Positions 53,809 to 63,378 are shown, counted from the stretch's first letter. The stretch is 64,000 bases of DNA from Duganella rivi (GCF_009857435.1 NZ_WWCK01000002.1:248001-312000); one strand, 5' to 3'. Numbers and translations: made by a program. The notes: a model not told the origin generated them from the sequence alone.

Positions 53809-53911
53809 TTGCTGCAATGCAGCGCCGAATATTTCCCGCCGCGCTATAGATTGTGGGCAAATAGTGCTAGCATGAACTGGACATTCCAGACTTTTTGCTA
53901 GGGAGTTTGCT

Positions 53912-55654
53912 ATGAATAATCTCAAGATCGGTACGCGTCTCGGCTTTGGTTTCTCGCTGATTTTGTTACTACTGGTTGCGATGACTGCTATTGGCATTCT
54001 GCGCCTAAGCAGCGCCAGTGCCCAGACCGACGAGATGATCACAGTGAAGGTGCGCGATGAACGCTTGATCGCGGAGTGGGGCAAGATTATCGAAGTCAAT
54101 GCCGCGCGCACCACTGGCGCATTCATGGTGCGCGAAGCCGCCGACCAGAAAAAACTCGAAGCCCTGATGGCCGAATCCTCCGGCCGCGCCACGCAGATCC
54201 AGGATCAAATCGGCGCCAGTCTCGATGACGGCGAACTCAAACCGATGTTCAAGCAAGTGCTGGACACGCGCAAGGCCTACACCGATTTCCGCAAAGCCGT
54301 TTTCGCCGCCAAGAACGCTGGTGATCTGGATACCGCGACCAAGATCTATGAAGGCGATATGACCCAGAGCCGCATCCGCTACCTCGCGGCACTGAAGGCG
54401 TTTGCCGACAAGCAGGCAGCGTTGCTGGACGCCAGCGCGGTCGAGATTCAACAGCAATATAAAAGCGGCCGCACCTTGCTGATCATGCTCGGCGTGGCGG
54501 CGATTGCGCTAGGCGTGTTTGCCGCGTGGTGGATTACGCGCACCATCACGCAGCCGATCAACGAAGCGGTGAAGGTAGCGGAGACTGTATCTTCGGGCGA
54601 TCTGACCAGCGATATTCAAGTCAACAGCAGCGATGAAACCGGCCAGTTGATGAACGCGCTCAAGACCATGAACACCAACTTGGTGAACATCGTCGGCCAA
54701 GTGCGCAACGGCACGGAGCTGATTGCGACGGCGTCCACCGAGATCGCTGCGGGCAATCAGGATCTGTCGTCGCGCACCGAGGAGCAGGCTAGCTCGCTGG
54801 AAGAAACCGCATCGTCAATGGAGCAGCTGACGTCCACCGTGCGCTTCAATGCGGAGAATGCGCGGCAGGCGAATGAACTGGCGATCAGCGCGTCGGAGAT
54901 TGCCAGCCGTGGTGGTTCCGTGGTGGGCGAGGTGGTGAACACCATGGGCTCGATCAACGATTCCTCGCGCAAGATCGTGGACATTATTTCCGTCATCGAC
55001 GGTATCGCGTTCCAGACCAATATCCTTGCGCTGAATGCGGCGGTAGAAGCAGCGCGCGCCGGTGAGCAGGGGCGTGGCTTTGCCGTAGTGGCATCGGAGG
55101 TGCGTAATCTGGCACAGCGCTCCGCGTCAGCAGCCAAAGATATCAAGGGCTTGATCGACGATTCGGTGCAGAAGGTGCAGATGGGTTCCGAACTGGTCGA
55201 CAAGGCCGGGCAGACGATGGAAGAAATCGTCCAGAGTATCAGCCGCGTCACGCAGATCATGACGCAGATTAGCAATGCCAGCGAAGAGCAAAGCATCGGC
55301 ATCGCGCAGGTCAACGACGCTATCACGCAGATGGATCAGGTGACGCAGCAAAATGCCGCGCTGGTGGAGGAAGCTGCTGCGGCGGCGGAATCGATGCAGG
55401 AACAGTCGGCCAAGCTGGCGGATGTGGTCAGCGTGTTCAAGCTGGATGGTGTGAGCAGCGCGCCGGCATTGGCGCGCCCGGCTGCACCCGCACGCGCTGC
55501 GCTGCCGCGCCGCACGCCGGTGGTGGCAGCGTCGAAACCTGCTGCGGCGAGGGCGCCAGCGGCTGCATCCACTGCAACGGCGGAGCCGAAAGCTGCTGCG
55601 CCACGCAAGGCCGCCGTCACTACCAGCGACTCGGGCGACTGGGAAGAGTTCTAA
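53912..55654 (+). CDS. Methyl-accepting chemotaxis protein
   Basis: 580 residues. Transmembrane helices at about 10-30 and 189-211 enclose a periplasmic four-helix-bundle sensor domain; a HAMP domain follows (TRTITQPINEAVKVAETVSSGDL), then the signalling domain with the hairpin tip IDGIAFQTNILALNAAVEAARAGEQGRGFAVVASEVRNLAQRS. An Ala/Pro-rich linker leads to a C-terminal SGDWEEF, an NWETF-like docking pentapeptide for CheR/CheB. Ligand unknown. It follows tssA by 103 bases; a shared transcript cannot be excluded, but it probably has its own promoter. Confidence 0.94.
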   Translation: MNNLKIGTRLGFGFSLILLLLVAMTAIGILRLSSASAQTDEMITVKVRDERLIAEWGKIIEVNAARTTGAFMVREAADQKKLEALMAESSGRATQIQDQIGASLDDGELKPMFKQVLDTRKAYTDFRKAVFAAKNAGDLDTATKIYEGDMTQSRIRYLAALKAFADKQAALLDASAVEIQQQYKSGRTLLIMLGVAAIALGVFAAWWITRTITQPINEAVKVAETVSSGDLTSDIQVNSSDETGQLMNALKTMNTNLVNIVGQVRNGTELIATASTEIAAGNQDLSSRTEEQASSLEETASSMEQLTSTVRFNAENARQANELAISASEIASRGGSVVGEVVNTMGSINDSSRKIVDIISVIDGIAFQTNILALNAAVEAARAGEQGRGFAVVASEVRNLAQRSASAAKDIKGLIDDSVQKVQMGSELVDKAGQTMEEIVQSISRVTQIMTQISNASEEQSIGIAQVNDAITQMDQVTQQNAALVEEAAAAAESMQEQSAKLADVVSVFKLDGVSSAPALARPAAPARAALPRRTPVVAASKPAAARAPAAASTATAEPKAAAPRKAAVTTSDSGDWEEF

Positions 55655-55675
55655 GCCGCGTTAAAATGGCGGTCT

Positions 55676-56302
55676 ATGAATACCGCCAGTCCCGAATCCT
55701 CAACGCGGCGCGCCATGTGCGCCGCGTGCCTGCGCCCGCAGCAGACCTGCATCTGCCGCTGGGTGACAGCGCTGCCTAACCAGGTGGAAGTCCTGATTCT
55801 TCAACATCCCATGGAAGTGAGTAACGCCAAGGGCAGCGCGCGGCTGCTGCATTTGTGTTTGTCGAATAGCCGCCTGGAAGTGGGGGAGACATTTGAGCCG
55901 CAGCAGCTGCAAGCGCTGCTCTCGCCGGAGCGTCGCAGCGTCTTGCTGTATCCAGAGACGGAGAATGCTTCGCTGGGATTGGCGACGCCGCAGCCGTTTG
56001 ATGAGGCGTGGCTCAGCAAACCACTGCGCCTGGTGGTGCTGGACGGGACGTGGCGCAAGAGCCGCAAGATGCTATATCTGAATCCGCTGCTGCAAACTTT
56101 ACCGCGCTTGCCATTGCGCGATACGCCGCCTTCGCATTATTTGATCCGCAAGGCGCATCTGCCGGATCAGCTGTCCACGCTGGAAGCCACGGTGTACGCG
56201 CTGGCGCAACTGGAAAACGATATAAATAAATTCGATCCGCTGATCGCTGCGTTTGATGGTTTTGTGGCGCAGCAGGCCAGTTACGTTAAGAGATCAGCTT
56301 AA
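55676..56302 (+). CDS. DTW-domain tRNA-uridine aminocarboxypropyltransferase
   Basis: 208 residues. N-terminal zinc-binding CAACLRPQQTCIC (residues 15-27), then the SPOUT-like DTW domain with LILQHPMEVSNAKGSARLL, the LDGTWRKSRKML signature (DGTW at about 123-126) and STLEA at about 164-168. Members such as TapT install acp3U in tRNA using S-adenosylmethionine. The 3' end overlaps the convergent Hsp70-like gene by 17 bases. Confidence 0.9.
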   Translation: MNTASPESSTRRAMCAACLRPQQTCICRWVTALPNQVEVLILQHPMEVSNAKGSARLLHLCLSNSRLEVGETFEPQQLQALLSPERRSVLLYPETENASLGLATPQPFDEAWLSKPLRLVVLDGTWRKSRKMLYLNPLLQTLPRLPLRDTPPSHYLIRKAHLPDQLSTLEATVYALAQLENDINKFDPLIAAFDGFVAQQASYVKRSA

Positions 56303-59069
56303 GGCCCGGCGGCAGTGCATCACCCAGCATGCGCTTCTCGTCGGCCTGATCGAGCTGCGTGACTTCGCGCACCATGGCGCTCCAGTTGGCCGGAGCTGTG
56401 GAAGCGCTCAAGCGGCGCAGCACTTCGGCGCGCAGGGTTTCGTTGATGTCGCGCGAACGGTCGCCGGTCATGCGGGCGAGATGGGCGGCGCAGTATCCCG
56501 CCGGCTCCACTTTTTTCCAGTCGAGTGACAGCACGGCATTCAGCCATTCCTCAACGGTAGCGGTGTCCACCACGTCGTGCGCGCTGCCGTGGAATGGCTG
56601 GCGCACGCCGACGCGGCTCAAGCCCCACAGCAGGCGGCCGCGCGCTGCTTCGGATTTCTTGTCCTTCAGCAGCTGCTCCAGCATCCACGCGCCGATTTCG
56701 GCCTTGTAGTTGCCGGGGATGCGTTCCAGCGATGCGCCGAGGCGCAGCATGTCTTCCTCGCTGCCGTTGACCAGCGTGACGGGACGGCGGCCGCGTTCTG
56801 CGGCATCGGCTTGCACGTTGAAGGCGAAATCGTCCAGCACGCGCAGTTGCGCTTCCACGCTCAGGCCACCGGAGACGCGACGCCACATCGTCCACCATTC
56901 GGCGCAGGCCTGGCTGTCTTTGTGATTCTGGATGCCGGTGTCGAACATGGCCCACAGCTGGTCGATGCGCCAGTTGTCGAGCGGGTGGCCGAAGCCGGGA
57001 CGCAGGCAATAGCCGCTCAGGTTAAGCCATGCGCGTTCGTGTTCGGGCGAGCGGCGACGTCCCTTGGCACGTTCCATCAGCGCGTCGAACATTCGGCGCA
57101 GGACTGGTGTCGGCCAGTTTTCGCGGCTGCCCAGCAGATGCTCTAATTGCGTGCGCAGTTGTTTGACTTCTTTGATGTCGACTTGCTGCGCGCGGCTGCC
57201 GAAGATGCGGTCGATTTTTTCCAATGCGGCGGGAAGGCCTGCTGGCATTGGCGTTTCGTCTGATGCTTCGGGCGCGTCGGCTTCGGCGCGTAGTTGGAAT
57301 TCCAGCAGCCAGCGCTGATCGTTTTCTTTCGCCACGCAGTGGACTTCCAGCGTGCCGACTTCGCTCAGCATCGCGGCCAGTTGGACTGGGATTTCTTTGC
57401 GGGCGTCGGCGGCGCTGCTGTCGCGCAAGACGGTGGCGATGGGCGGCAGCTGGACGTAGTCGTCTGGCTGGAGTTCGATCACGTCGCCGGCTTGCGGTGC
57501 TTCGGCGGTGGACGAGGCGAGGTGGAAGCGTACCGGGCGTCCGAGGCGCAGTGCGAAGGTGCGGCCGGCCAGCAGGATTTCTTTGTTCTCGGCCGCGCCG
57601 CGCGGCAGGATGCAGATGGCGCGGCGTGGCTTGTCGGCCGGGCCTTCGGCGTCCAGCAGCAGGAAGTAGCTGCGCGCGGAGCCGCCGCCGATTACGGGGG
57701 CTTGGCCGGATTGGCCTAGCGCGTAGGCGACGCCGCCGCGTGCTACGGCGACGTCCGGGTTATCGTTGTGCAGGACGCGCAGTGGCTGTTGGCGCCAGCC
57801 TGCGAGTGCGGCTTCGAGTCGGCGCGCAAGGGCGTCGGCGCGGAATACGCCGCCGTTCAGCAGCAGCGTGTCCGGGATTGGGATGGTGGCGCTGTCGGCG
57901 GGGAGGCCGAGGGCTTCGCGCGCGGCAGCGGCGTGCTGGCGCAGGAAGTCTGCAAGGTGGCGCGTGATGGCTGCGTCGGCGGCGTAGGGGAGGCCGAATT
58001 CGACGATGGCGCCGCGTCCGCGCTTGGTCGGCGCTTGTTCTTCGTTGAGCGGGAAGAAGCCGTCCACCACCAGCGCGGTGACTTCATCGCGCGTTAGCTC
58101 GGCCGAGCGCGAGCCGCCGATTAATTTCGAGCCGGAGCCCAGCAGCGTGACAGTGGTGCGTTCCGGCGCATCTGCCGCCAATAACAACTCCTTCGCCGCC
58201 CGGCACCGCTCCGCCAACTGCGACAAGCGGCTCGCCGACAGCCGCGCAGGCGCGCTGCCGCTCAGGCGCGACTCGACGAGGTGGGCGAGGGCGAGATCCA
58301 TGTTGTCGCCACCGAGGATCAGGTGGTTGCCGACGCCGATGCGGCTGATGGCTGGCTGCGCACCTGCCCCGCCAGCATCCACTTTCATCAAACTAAAGTC
58401 CGTGGTACCCCCGCCAACGTCGCACACCAGCACCAGCCGCGTATCGGCCAGCTGCTCGCCCAACGATGCACGCTGGCGGAACAGCCAATCATAGAAGGCG
58501 GCTTGCGGTTCTTCCAGCAATCGCAATGACGGCAGGCCCGCCATGCGCGCAGCTTCCAAGGTGAGCGCGCGCGCACCTTCGTCAAATGACGCCGGAATAG
58601 TTAAAACAATTTGCTGCTTTTCCAAAGGTTGCGCAGGAAAGCGCGCATTCCACGCGCTGCGCAAATGGGAAAGATACGAAGCACTCGCCGTCACCGGCGA
58701 CACCTTCGCCACATCCGCCTCCGCGCCCCACGGCAAAATCGCCGCCATGCGATCCACCTGCGGATGCGAGAGCCAACTCTTGGCACTCGCCACCAATCGT
58801 CCTGGCACCTGCGCACCCAGCTTGCGCGCCAAGCGGCCAATCACCGCGGGCTCACTGGAAGCCCAAGGCAACTGCAAGTCGCCGTCCGCCAGCTCGCCCT
58901 GCGCAGGGTGATAGCGCAAGGACGGGAGCAACGCCGCCGCACCGATCTCGCCGGGTGCCGTCAGCTGCTCGATATCGAACAAGCGTATCTCGGCACTACC
59001 GGCTTCGGCATAGGCCATCACCGTATTGGTGGTGCCCAGATCGATGCTGACGACGTATTTACTCATCAT
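56286..59069 (-). CDS. Hsp70-like protein, 927 residues
   Basis: N-terminal Hsp70/actin-type ATPase domain: phosphate-1 loop VSIDLGTTNTVMAYAEAG (residues 7-24), phosphate-2 VLVCDVGGGTTDFSLMKV (about 212-229), adenosine motif LLNGGVFRADAL, and a DnaK-like substrate-domain remnant (EIQLPDD-like VIELQPDDYVQLP). The C-terminal 300 residues are a separate helical extension unlike the DnaK lid. It starts within the stop of the second Hsp70-like gene (ATGA). In Burkholderiales this pair always seems to follow a DUF2760 gene; the biological role is unknown. Confidence 0.9.
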   Translation of the reverse strand: MMSKYVVSIDLGTTNTVMAYAEAGSAEIRLFDIEQLTAPGEIGAAALLPSLRYHPAQGELADGDLQLPWASSEPAVIGRLARKLGAQVPGRLVASAKSWLSHPQVDRMAAILPWGAEADVAKVSPVTASASYLSHLRSAWNARFPAQPLEKQQIVLTIPASFDEGARALTLEAARMAGLPSLRLLEEPQAAFYDWLFRQRASLGEQLADTRLVLVCDVGGGTTDFSLMKVDAGGAGAQPAISRIGVGNHLILGGDNMDLALAHLVESRLSGSAPARLSASRLSQLAERCRAAKELLLAADAPERTTVTLLGSGSKLIGGSRSAELTRDEVTALVVDGFFPLNEEQAPTKRGRGAIVEFGLPYAADAAITRHLADFLRQHAAAAREALGLPADSATIPIPDTLLLNGGVFRADALARRLEAALAGWRQQPLRVLHNDNPDVAVARGGVAYALGQSGQAPVIGGGSARSYFLLLDAEGPADKPRRAICILPRGAAENKEILLAGRTFALRLGRPVRFHLASSTAEAPQAGDVIELQPDDYVQLPPIATVLRDSSAADARKEIPVQLAAMLSEVGTLEVHCVAKENDQRWLLEFQLRAEADAPEASDETPMPAGLPAALEKIDRIFGSRAQQVDIKEVKQLRTQLEHLLGSRENWPTPVLRRMFDALMERAKGRRRSPEHERAWLNLSGYCLRPGFGHPLDNWRIDQLWAMFDTGIQNHKDSQACAEWWTMWRRVSGGLSVEAQLRVLDDFAFNVQADAAERGRRPVTLVNGSEEDMLRLGASLERIPGNYKAEIGAWMLEQLLKDKKSEAARGRLLWGLSRVGVRQPFHGSAHDVVDTATVEEWLNAVLSLDWKKVEPAGYCAAHLARMTGDRSRDINETLRAEVLRRLSASTAPANWSAMVREVTQLDQADEKRMLGDALPPGLKLIS

Positions 59070-60910
59070 GCTGTGCGAACGTCGAACTCCACTTTCCAGC
59101 GCTGGCCATCCGAGCCAACGGCCAACAGCTCCAGCGTGCCGGATTCAGTAGCCATCGCATGCAAGCGCACCTGCACCACGTCGCCAGCCTGGCGGCCTTC
59201 CGGCGAAAGGTTGGCCTGAATCTCATTCATCTCGGTCAGTTCATCCGGGCCCCAGAAGTCCAGCAAATCGCCAATCTGATCCTGGCGGCGCACCGAAGAA
59301 CCAAAGAAGCGGAACTGCACCGGCTCACCCACCACCAGGCCAAATTCCTGATTCGGCAGTTCGATCTCGCTGCCTTCTTCCATGCCGAACGGCGCCACGC
59401 ACAGCGCCTGAATCGGCGGCTCCATGCCCGGAATCGCCGGCATCGCCGACTCAATCGCCACGTAGTACGAACGCGCCGTACCGCCGCGAATGCGCACGCC
59501 GCTGCCGCGACGCACGTAGCTGTAATAAGCCGCGCCGCGCGCCACCGCCAGATCCAGATCCGCGCCGCCCAGCATGCGCGCCGGCGCCGCGCCTTCCATG
59601 TACAGCCAATCGTTGAGCGTACCCATGACGCGCTGCGCCAGCAGATCCGACTTGAACACGCCGCCGTTGAACAGCACCGCGGTCGGATGCAGGAAGGTCG
59701 CTTCGGCGTTTTGCTTGCCCGCGTAGCCTTCCAGTTCCGCAGTCGCGCCGACTTGGCGCGCGAGGAACGCGGCAAGGTGGCGCGTGATGCCCGCATCTTG
59801 CGCATATGGCAGGCCAAGCTGCGTCAGGCCCGCGCGCTGGCGCACGGCCGGACGCGCCGACGCTTCCACTTGCGGGAAGAAGCCGTCGAGAATAAAGGCC
59901 GACACTTCATCGCGCGTGAGTTCAGTGCGGATCGAGCCGCCGATCAGTTTCGAGCCACGGCTCGGCACCACGATAGGCCACGTCGCCACGGTGGCATCGG
60001 CCAGCAGCTTTTCCTTGGCGGTGCGGCAGCCGTAAGTCAGTGCGCGCATTTGCCACGCATCGAGCTGGGTGCCGTTGGCGGCCAGTTTGCGCGCCACCAG
60101 GTGCGCCAGCGCCAAGTCCATATTGTCGCCGCCGAGCAGAATATGATCGCCGACCGCGATGCGGTGCGGTTCCAGCACGCCCTCGCGTTCCAGCACGGCG
60201 ATCAGCGAAAAGTCGCTGGTGCCGCCGCCCACGTCCACTACGAGGATGATGTCGCCCGGCTTCACTTCCTTGCGCCAGCGGCCTTCGCTGCCTTGAATCC
60301 AGCTATACAAGGCGGCCTGCGGTTCTTCCAGCAGCGTGAGATTGGTGTAGCCGGCAGCGCGCGCCGCATCGGCGGTCAGTTCGCGCGCGCCTGGATCGAA
60401 GGATGCAGGAATCGTCACCGTCACCGCCTGTTCGCCGAACGGCGCGTCAGGGTGCGCCTGTTCCCACGCTTTGCGCAGGTGCGACAGGTAGCGCGTCGAT
60501 GCTTCCAGCGGCGACACGCGCGAGACTTCTTCCGGCGCGTCGTTCGGCAGCAGGGCAGAGCGGCGGTCTACGCCCGGATGGCTCAACCAGCTTTTCGCGC
60601 TGGAGACCAGGCGAATCGGCGTGGTCGCGCCACGGCTGCGCGCCATTTCGCCGGCCACACCGGTTTGTTCTTCAGCCGTTTGCTGCCACGGCAGATTGTT
60701 CTCGCCCGGCGCCAGCTCGTCGGCGTGCGGCAGGTAGAGGAAAGACGGCAGCAGCGGCAGTTCTTCAATGGTGCCCGGCGCGGTCAGCTGCGGGATGGCC
60801 AGCACGCCGTGCTGGGTTTTCTCGCCGTCGCTGGCTTGCAGGTTCACATACGACAGGGCGCTGTGCGTGGTGCCAAGGTCGATGCCGATGGCGTAACGTG
60901 GATCGCTCAC
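59066..60910 (-). CDS. Hsp70-like protein, 614 residues
   Basis: Actin-fold ATPase with YAIGIDLGTTHSALSYVN at residues 6-23, ILVVDVGGGTSDFSLIAV near 222-239, GDHILLGGDNMDLALAHLVA and VLFNGGVFKSDLLAQRV. The C-terminal beta domain resembles the DnaK substrate-binding domain in reduced form. Related to HscC/YegD-type Hsp70s rather than DnaK itself; no dnaJ or grpE neighbour. Overlaps the DUF2760 gene upstream and the longer Hsp70 downstream by four bases each. Confidence 0.9.
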   Translation of the reverse strand: MSDPRYAIGIDLGTTHSALSYVNLQASDGEKTQHGVLAIPQLTAPGTIEELPLLPSFLYLPHADELAPGENNLPWQQTAEEQTGVAGEMARSRGATTPIRLVSSAKSWLSHPGVDRRSALLPNDAPEEVSRVSPLEASTRYLSHLRKAWEQAHPDAPFGEQAVTVTIPASFDPGARELTADAARAAGYTNLTLLEEPQAALYSWIQGSEGRWRKEVKPGDIILVVDVGGGTSDFSLIAVLEREGVLEPHRIAVGDHILLGGDNMDLALAHLVARKLAANGTQLDAWQMRALTYGCRTAKEKLLADATVATWPIVVPSRGSKLIGGSIRTELTRDEVSAFILDGFFPQVEASARPAVRQRAGLTQLGLPYAQDAGITRHLAAFLARQVGATAELEGYAGKQNAEATFLHPTAVLFNGGVFKSDLLAQRVMGTLNDWLYMEGAAPARMLGGADLDLAVARGAAYYSYVRRGSGVRIRGGTARSYYVAIESAMPAIPGMEPPIQALCVAPFGMEEGSEIELPNQEFGLVVGEPVQFRFFGSSVRRQDQIGDLLDFWGPDELTEMNEIQANLSPEGRQAGDVVQVRLHAMATESGTLELLAVGSDGQRWKVEFDVRTA

Positions 60911-61491
60911 AGTTCCACCTCCGCCGGCGCCAGGATGGCGGCGTCATGCGCTTCCGCCAGTTTCGGCAGGCGCACCTCGGCCGAACGCCAGCCGCGATGG
61001 CTCAGCGTGCCCTTGAACGGCGCTTTGCCGACCACATTGCCGGTCAGGCGCACGGCGGCGGCGTCGAAGCCTTCCGGCAGTTCGATGCGGCTGCCTTCCG
61101 CTTCGCTGCGGATCGGCTGGATGATGAAATGCTCTTTCAACACCTTGGCGCAGCCTTCGTGCACCACGCGCGCGGCGGCGCCGATGTCGGCGTCGGAGTA
61201 GGCGGACAGGTTTTCTTGCGTGAAGTCGATCAGGCGCGCCTCGCGCTGGAGCAGCGACAGCAGTTGCAGGGCCGCGTCCGGGGTGGCGACGCGCAGCGTC
61301 ACCGGAGCTGGTGCTGGAGCCGGAGCCGGAGCAGGGGCCGGTGCGACCGGTGCAGCGGCAGGCTGCGGCGCTTCATCGATGCGGCTCAGGCGCGCGGCGT
61401 ACTCGGCGTCGGACAGGGCGCGGAAAAACGCGCCGATGGCGATGGAAATCCGGCTGAAGAAAGACGGCAAAGGTTGATTGGAATTGGTCAT
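60907..61491 (-). CDS. DUF2760 domain protein
   Basis: 194 residues. The N-terminal amphipathic segment SFFSRISIAIGAFFRALSD is followed by a Pro/Ala repeat linker (residues 45-62, APAPAPAPAPAP) and the DUF2760 domain (about 65-194: LLQREARLIDFTQENLSAYSDADIGAAARVVHEGC, then GVFKGTLSHRGW-like APFKGTLSHRGWRSAEVRLP). First gene of the operon with two Hsp70-like genes, so probably their dedicated partner or cochaperone; this is inference from constant linkage. Confidence 0.88.
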   Translation of the reverse strand: MTNSNQPLPSFFSRISIAIGAFFRALSDAEYAARLSRIDEAPQPAAAPVAPAPAPAPAPAPAPVTLRVATPDAALQLLSLLQREARLIDFTQENLSAYSDADIGAAARVVHEGCAKVLKEHFIIQPIRSEAEGSRIELPEGFDAAAVRLTGNVVGKAPFKGTLSHRGWRSAEVRLPKLAEAHDAAILAPAEVEL

Positions 61492-61573
61492 GTTTTACTC
61501 ACTGTGTAAGGTTGCCGAACGCAGCGCCGGCGCGCGTTTCAGGCGAAGCCCGGCATGATACTTGATATTTCCC

Positions 61574-61601
61574 TTGATATGGCAGTTTGGAGTGCTAGAA
61601 T
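61574..61601 (+). promoter_or_regulatory. Promoter of radical SAM gene overlapping a LexA box
   Basis: TTGATA (61574-61579), 16-base spacer, TAGAAT (61596-61601). The predicted transcription start, about seven bases further on, falls inside the LexA-like box at 61601-61620, an ideal place for repression. Confidence 0.55.
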
Positions 61602-61620
61602 ACTGTATGTTTATACAGTA
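61601..61620. promoter_or_regulatory. LexA (SOS) box
   Basis: TACTGTATGTTTATACAGTA. It keeps both CTGT and ACAG half sites with eight bases between, and differs from the enterobacterial ideal TACTGTATATATATACAGTA only at two central spacer bases. It lies 12 bases before the ATG of the radical SAM gene. Confidence 0.85.
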
Positions 61621-61632
61621 TTTGAGTGCACT

Positions 61633-62790
61633 ATGTCCCATGATGAAAACAATCAAGAGCAGGTGATGTTGCCGCCGCCCTCGCTCAAAGCGCAAAAAGG
61701 GCGTGGCGCAGTCTCCAATATACAGGGTCGTTACGAAGTGAACGCGCGCGAGTCCTACGACGACGGCTGGGAGCGCGAGGAAGAGGAGGCCAGGCCGTGG
61801 AAAACGCAAGTGACCGAGGAAATCTGCCGCTCCATTTTGAGCCGCAACGCCTCGCCGGATTTGCCGTTCAGCGTTTCGCTCAATCCGTATCGCGGCTGCG
61901 AGCATGGCTGCATTTATTGCTTTGCGCGGCCTACGCACAGCTATCTCGGGCTGTCGCCGGGCATGGACTTCGAGAGCAAAATCTTCGCCAAGATCAACGC
62001 GCCGCAGATGCTGCGGCGCGAGCTGGCCAAGCCCGGCTACGAGCCGCAGTCGATCGCGCTCGGCGTCAACACCGACGCCTACCAGCCCTGCGAGCGAGAA
62101 CTCAAGCTCACACGCAGGGTGCTGGAAGTGCTGCAAGAGTGCCAGCATCCGGTGGGCTTGATCACCAAGTCCTCGCTGATCGAGCGCGACATCGACATCC
62201 TCGCGCCGATGGCGGCCAGGCAGCAGGCCGGCGTGGCCATCACGCTGACCACGCTGGATCCGGCCATCGCCCGCACGCTGGAGCCGCGCGCCACGTCGCC
62301 CGCGCGCCGCCTGCGCACCATCCGCACGCTAACCGATGCCGGCATCCCGGTGGCGGTCAGCATCGCGCCCATCATCCCGTTTGTGACCGAGCCTGACATC
62401 GAACGGATACTGGAAGCCGTCAAGGAGGCCGGTGCGGTGAGCGCGCACTACACGGTGCTGCGGTTGCCGTGGGAGGTCGCGCCGCTGTTCAAGGAATGGC
62501 TGCAAGCGCACTTCCCGGAGCGAGCGCAGCGGGTGATGAACCGCGTGCGCGAAATGCGCGGCGGCAAAGACTACGACAGCAATTTCGACACGCGCATGAA
62601 AGGCGAGGGCGTGTGGGCCGAACTGATCCGCCAGCGCGTGAAGATCGCCAGCGAGCGCCTGGGTCTAAGCGGCCACGGCAGCCGCTTCCACCGCATGGAC
62701 TGCTCACAGTTCACGCGGCCGCTGGTGGTGCCGCCCCTGGGCGCGCGCGCCAAGGCGGCGGCCGACGCGGGACAGATGGATTTATTTTAG
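61633..62790 (+). CDS. PA0069-type radical SAM protein, SOS-regulated
   Basis: 385 residues from ATG 61633; an open frame continues upstream through the LexA box and is not expected to be translated. The radical SAM cluster motif C-x3-C-x2-C is in RGCEHGCIYCFARPTHSYLGLSPGMDFE, with the GVNTDAYQPCER region after it. This matches the PA0069 family, distantly related to spore photoproduct lyase (SplB); a role in DNA-lesion repair has been proposed but not settled. The C-terminus has SRFHRMDCSQFTRPLVVPPLG. The LexA box in the promoter supports a DNA-damage role. Overlaps the convergent ChaC-type gene by nine bases. Confidence 0.9.
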   Translation: MSHDENNQEQVMLPPPSLKAQKGRGAVSNIQGRYEVNARESYDDGWEREEEEARPWKTQVTEEICRSILSRNASPDLPFSVSLNPYRGCEHGCIYCFARPTHSYLGLSPGMDFESKIFAKINAPQMLRRELAKPGYEPQSIALGVNTDAYQPCERELKLTRRVLEVLQECQHPVGLITKSSLIERDIDILAPMAARQQAGVAITLTTLDPAIARTLEPRATSPARRLRTIRTLTDAGIPVAVSIAPIIPFVTEPDIERILEAVKEAGAVSAHYTVLRLPWEVAPLFKEWLQAHFPERAQRVMNRVREMRGGKDYDSNFDTRMKGEGVWAELIRQRVKIASERLGLSGHGSRFHRMDCSQFTRPLVVPPLGARAKAAADAGQMDLF

Positions 62791-63345
62791 TGCGGCTAAA
62801 TGGCGCTCGATCTCGAACACGTGCTGGTCGTGGCGGCCTAGCTCGCGCAGCGCGCTGGCGAGGTGGTTGAGGTAGTCGCTGTTGGGGCCGCTTGGGCCGG
62901 CGGAGCGGGCGATGTGGGCGGCGATGTCAGCTTCGGAGGCGGCGCCAAGGAAGGCGGTGTTGTCCGGTGTGGCGATGTAGACCAGGCCCTCTTGCTGGTC
63001 GCCATCCTCAAACGCGATGGGAATGGCTAGCCGCAGGTAGCCGTTCTTTTCGCGGTGGTCGAGATGGGCGAAGACCTCCGGCGTGATCAGGTAGGCCATG
63101 CCGTGGCAAACCGCGCCGGCTTCTTCGATCAGGGTGACCACGCGGCCCGGCGCTTCCGGCGTGCCGCGGTGGTCGTGCGAGCCTTGCCAGAAACGCCGGG
63201 TCCAGCCGGCGATGCTGGCCGGGCGGCGTTGCAGGTAGGGGAAGTCGGCCTTGTAAATCAAGGAGCCGTAGCCGAACAGCCACACGCTGTGGTGGCCGTC
63301 AAACTTGTCCATCTGTTGATTGATGGCGATGGTGTTTGCAGTCAT
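62782..63345 (-). CDS. ChaC-type gamma-glutamylcyclotransferase
   Basis: 187 residues. WLFGYGSLIYKADFPYLQRRPASIAGWTRRFWQGSHDHRGTPEAPGRVVTL is the ChaC signature (GYGSLI substrate loop), and the catalytic Glu is in HLDHREKNGYLR at about residue 97. Releases 5-oxoproline from glutathione or gamma-glutamyl peptides in the cytoplasm. Two Mets precede the domain; the first (63345) gives MTANTIAINQQMDKFDGHHS, and the second (about 63312) is an alternative start. Confidence 0.92.
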   Translation of the reverse strand: MTANTIAINQQMDKFDGHHSVWLFGYGSLIYKADFPYLQRRPASIAGWTRRFWQGSHDHRGTPEAPGRVVTLIEEAGAVCHGMAYLITPEVFAHLDHREKNGYLRLAIPIAFEDGDQQEGLVYIATPDNTAFLGAASEADIAAHIARSAGPSGPNSDYLNHLASALRELGRHDQHVFEIERHLAALK

Positions 63346-63378
63346 GGTGACTGCATTATAGGGCAGCTAGCGCTAACA

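Noticed and set aside
59159..61201. 680-codon plus-strand open frame over the Hsp70-like genes
   Set aside because: Antisense shadow; His/Arg/Gln-rich translation with no motif, while the minus strand has full Hsp70 signatures.
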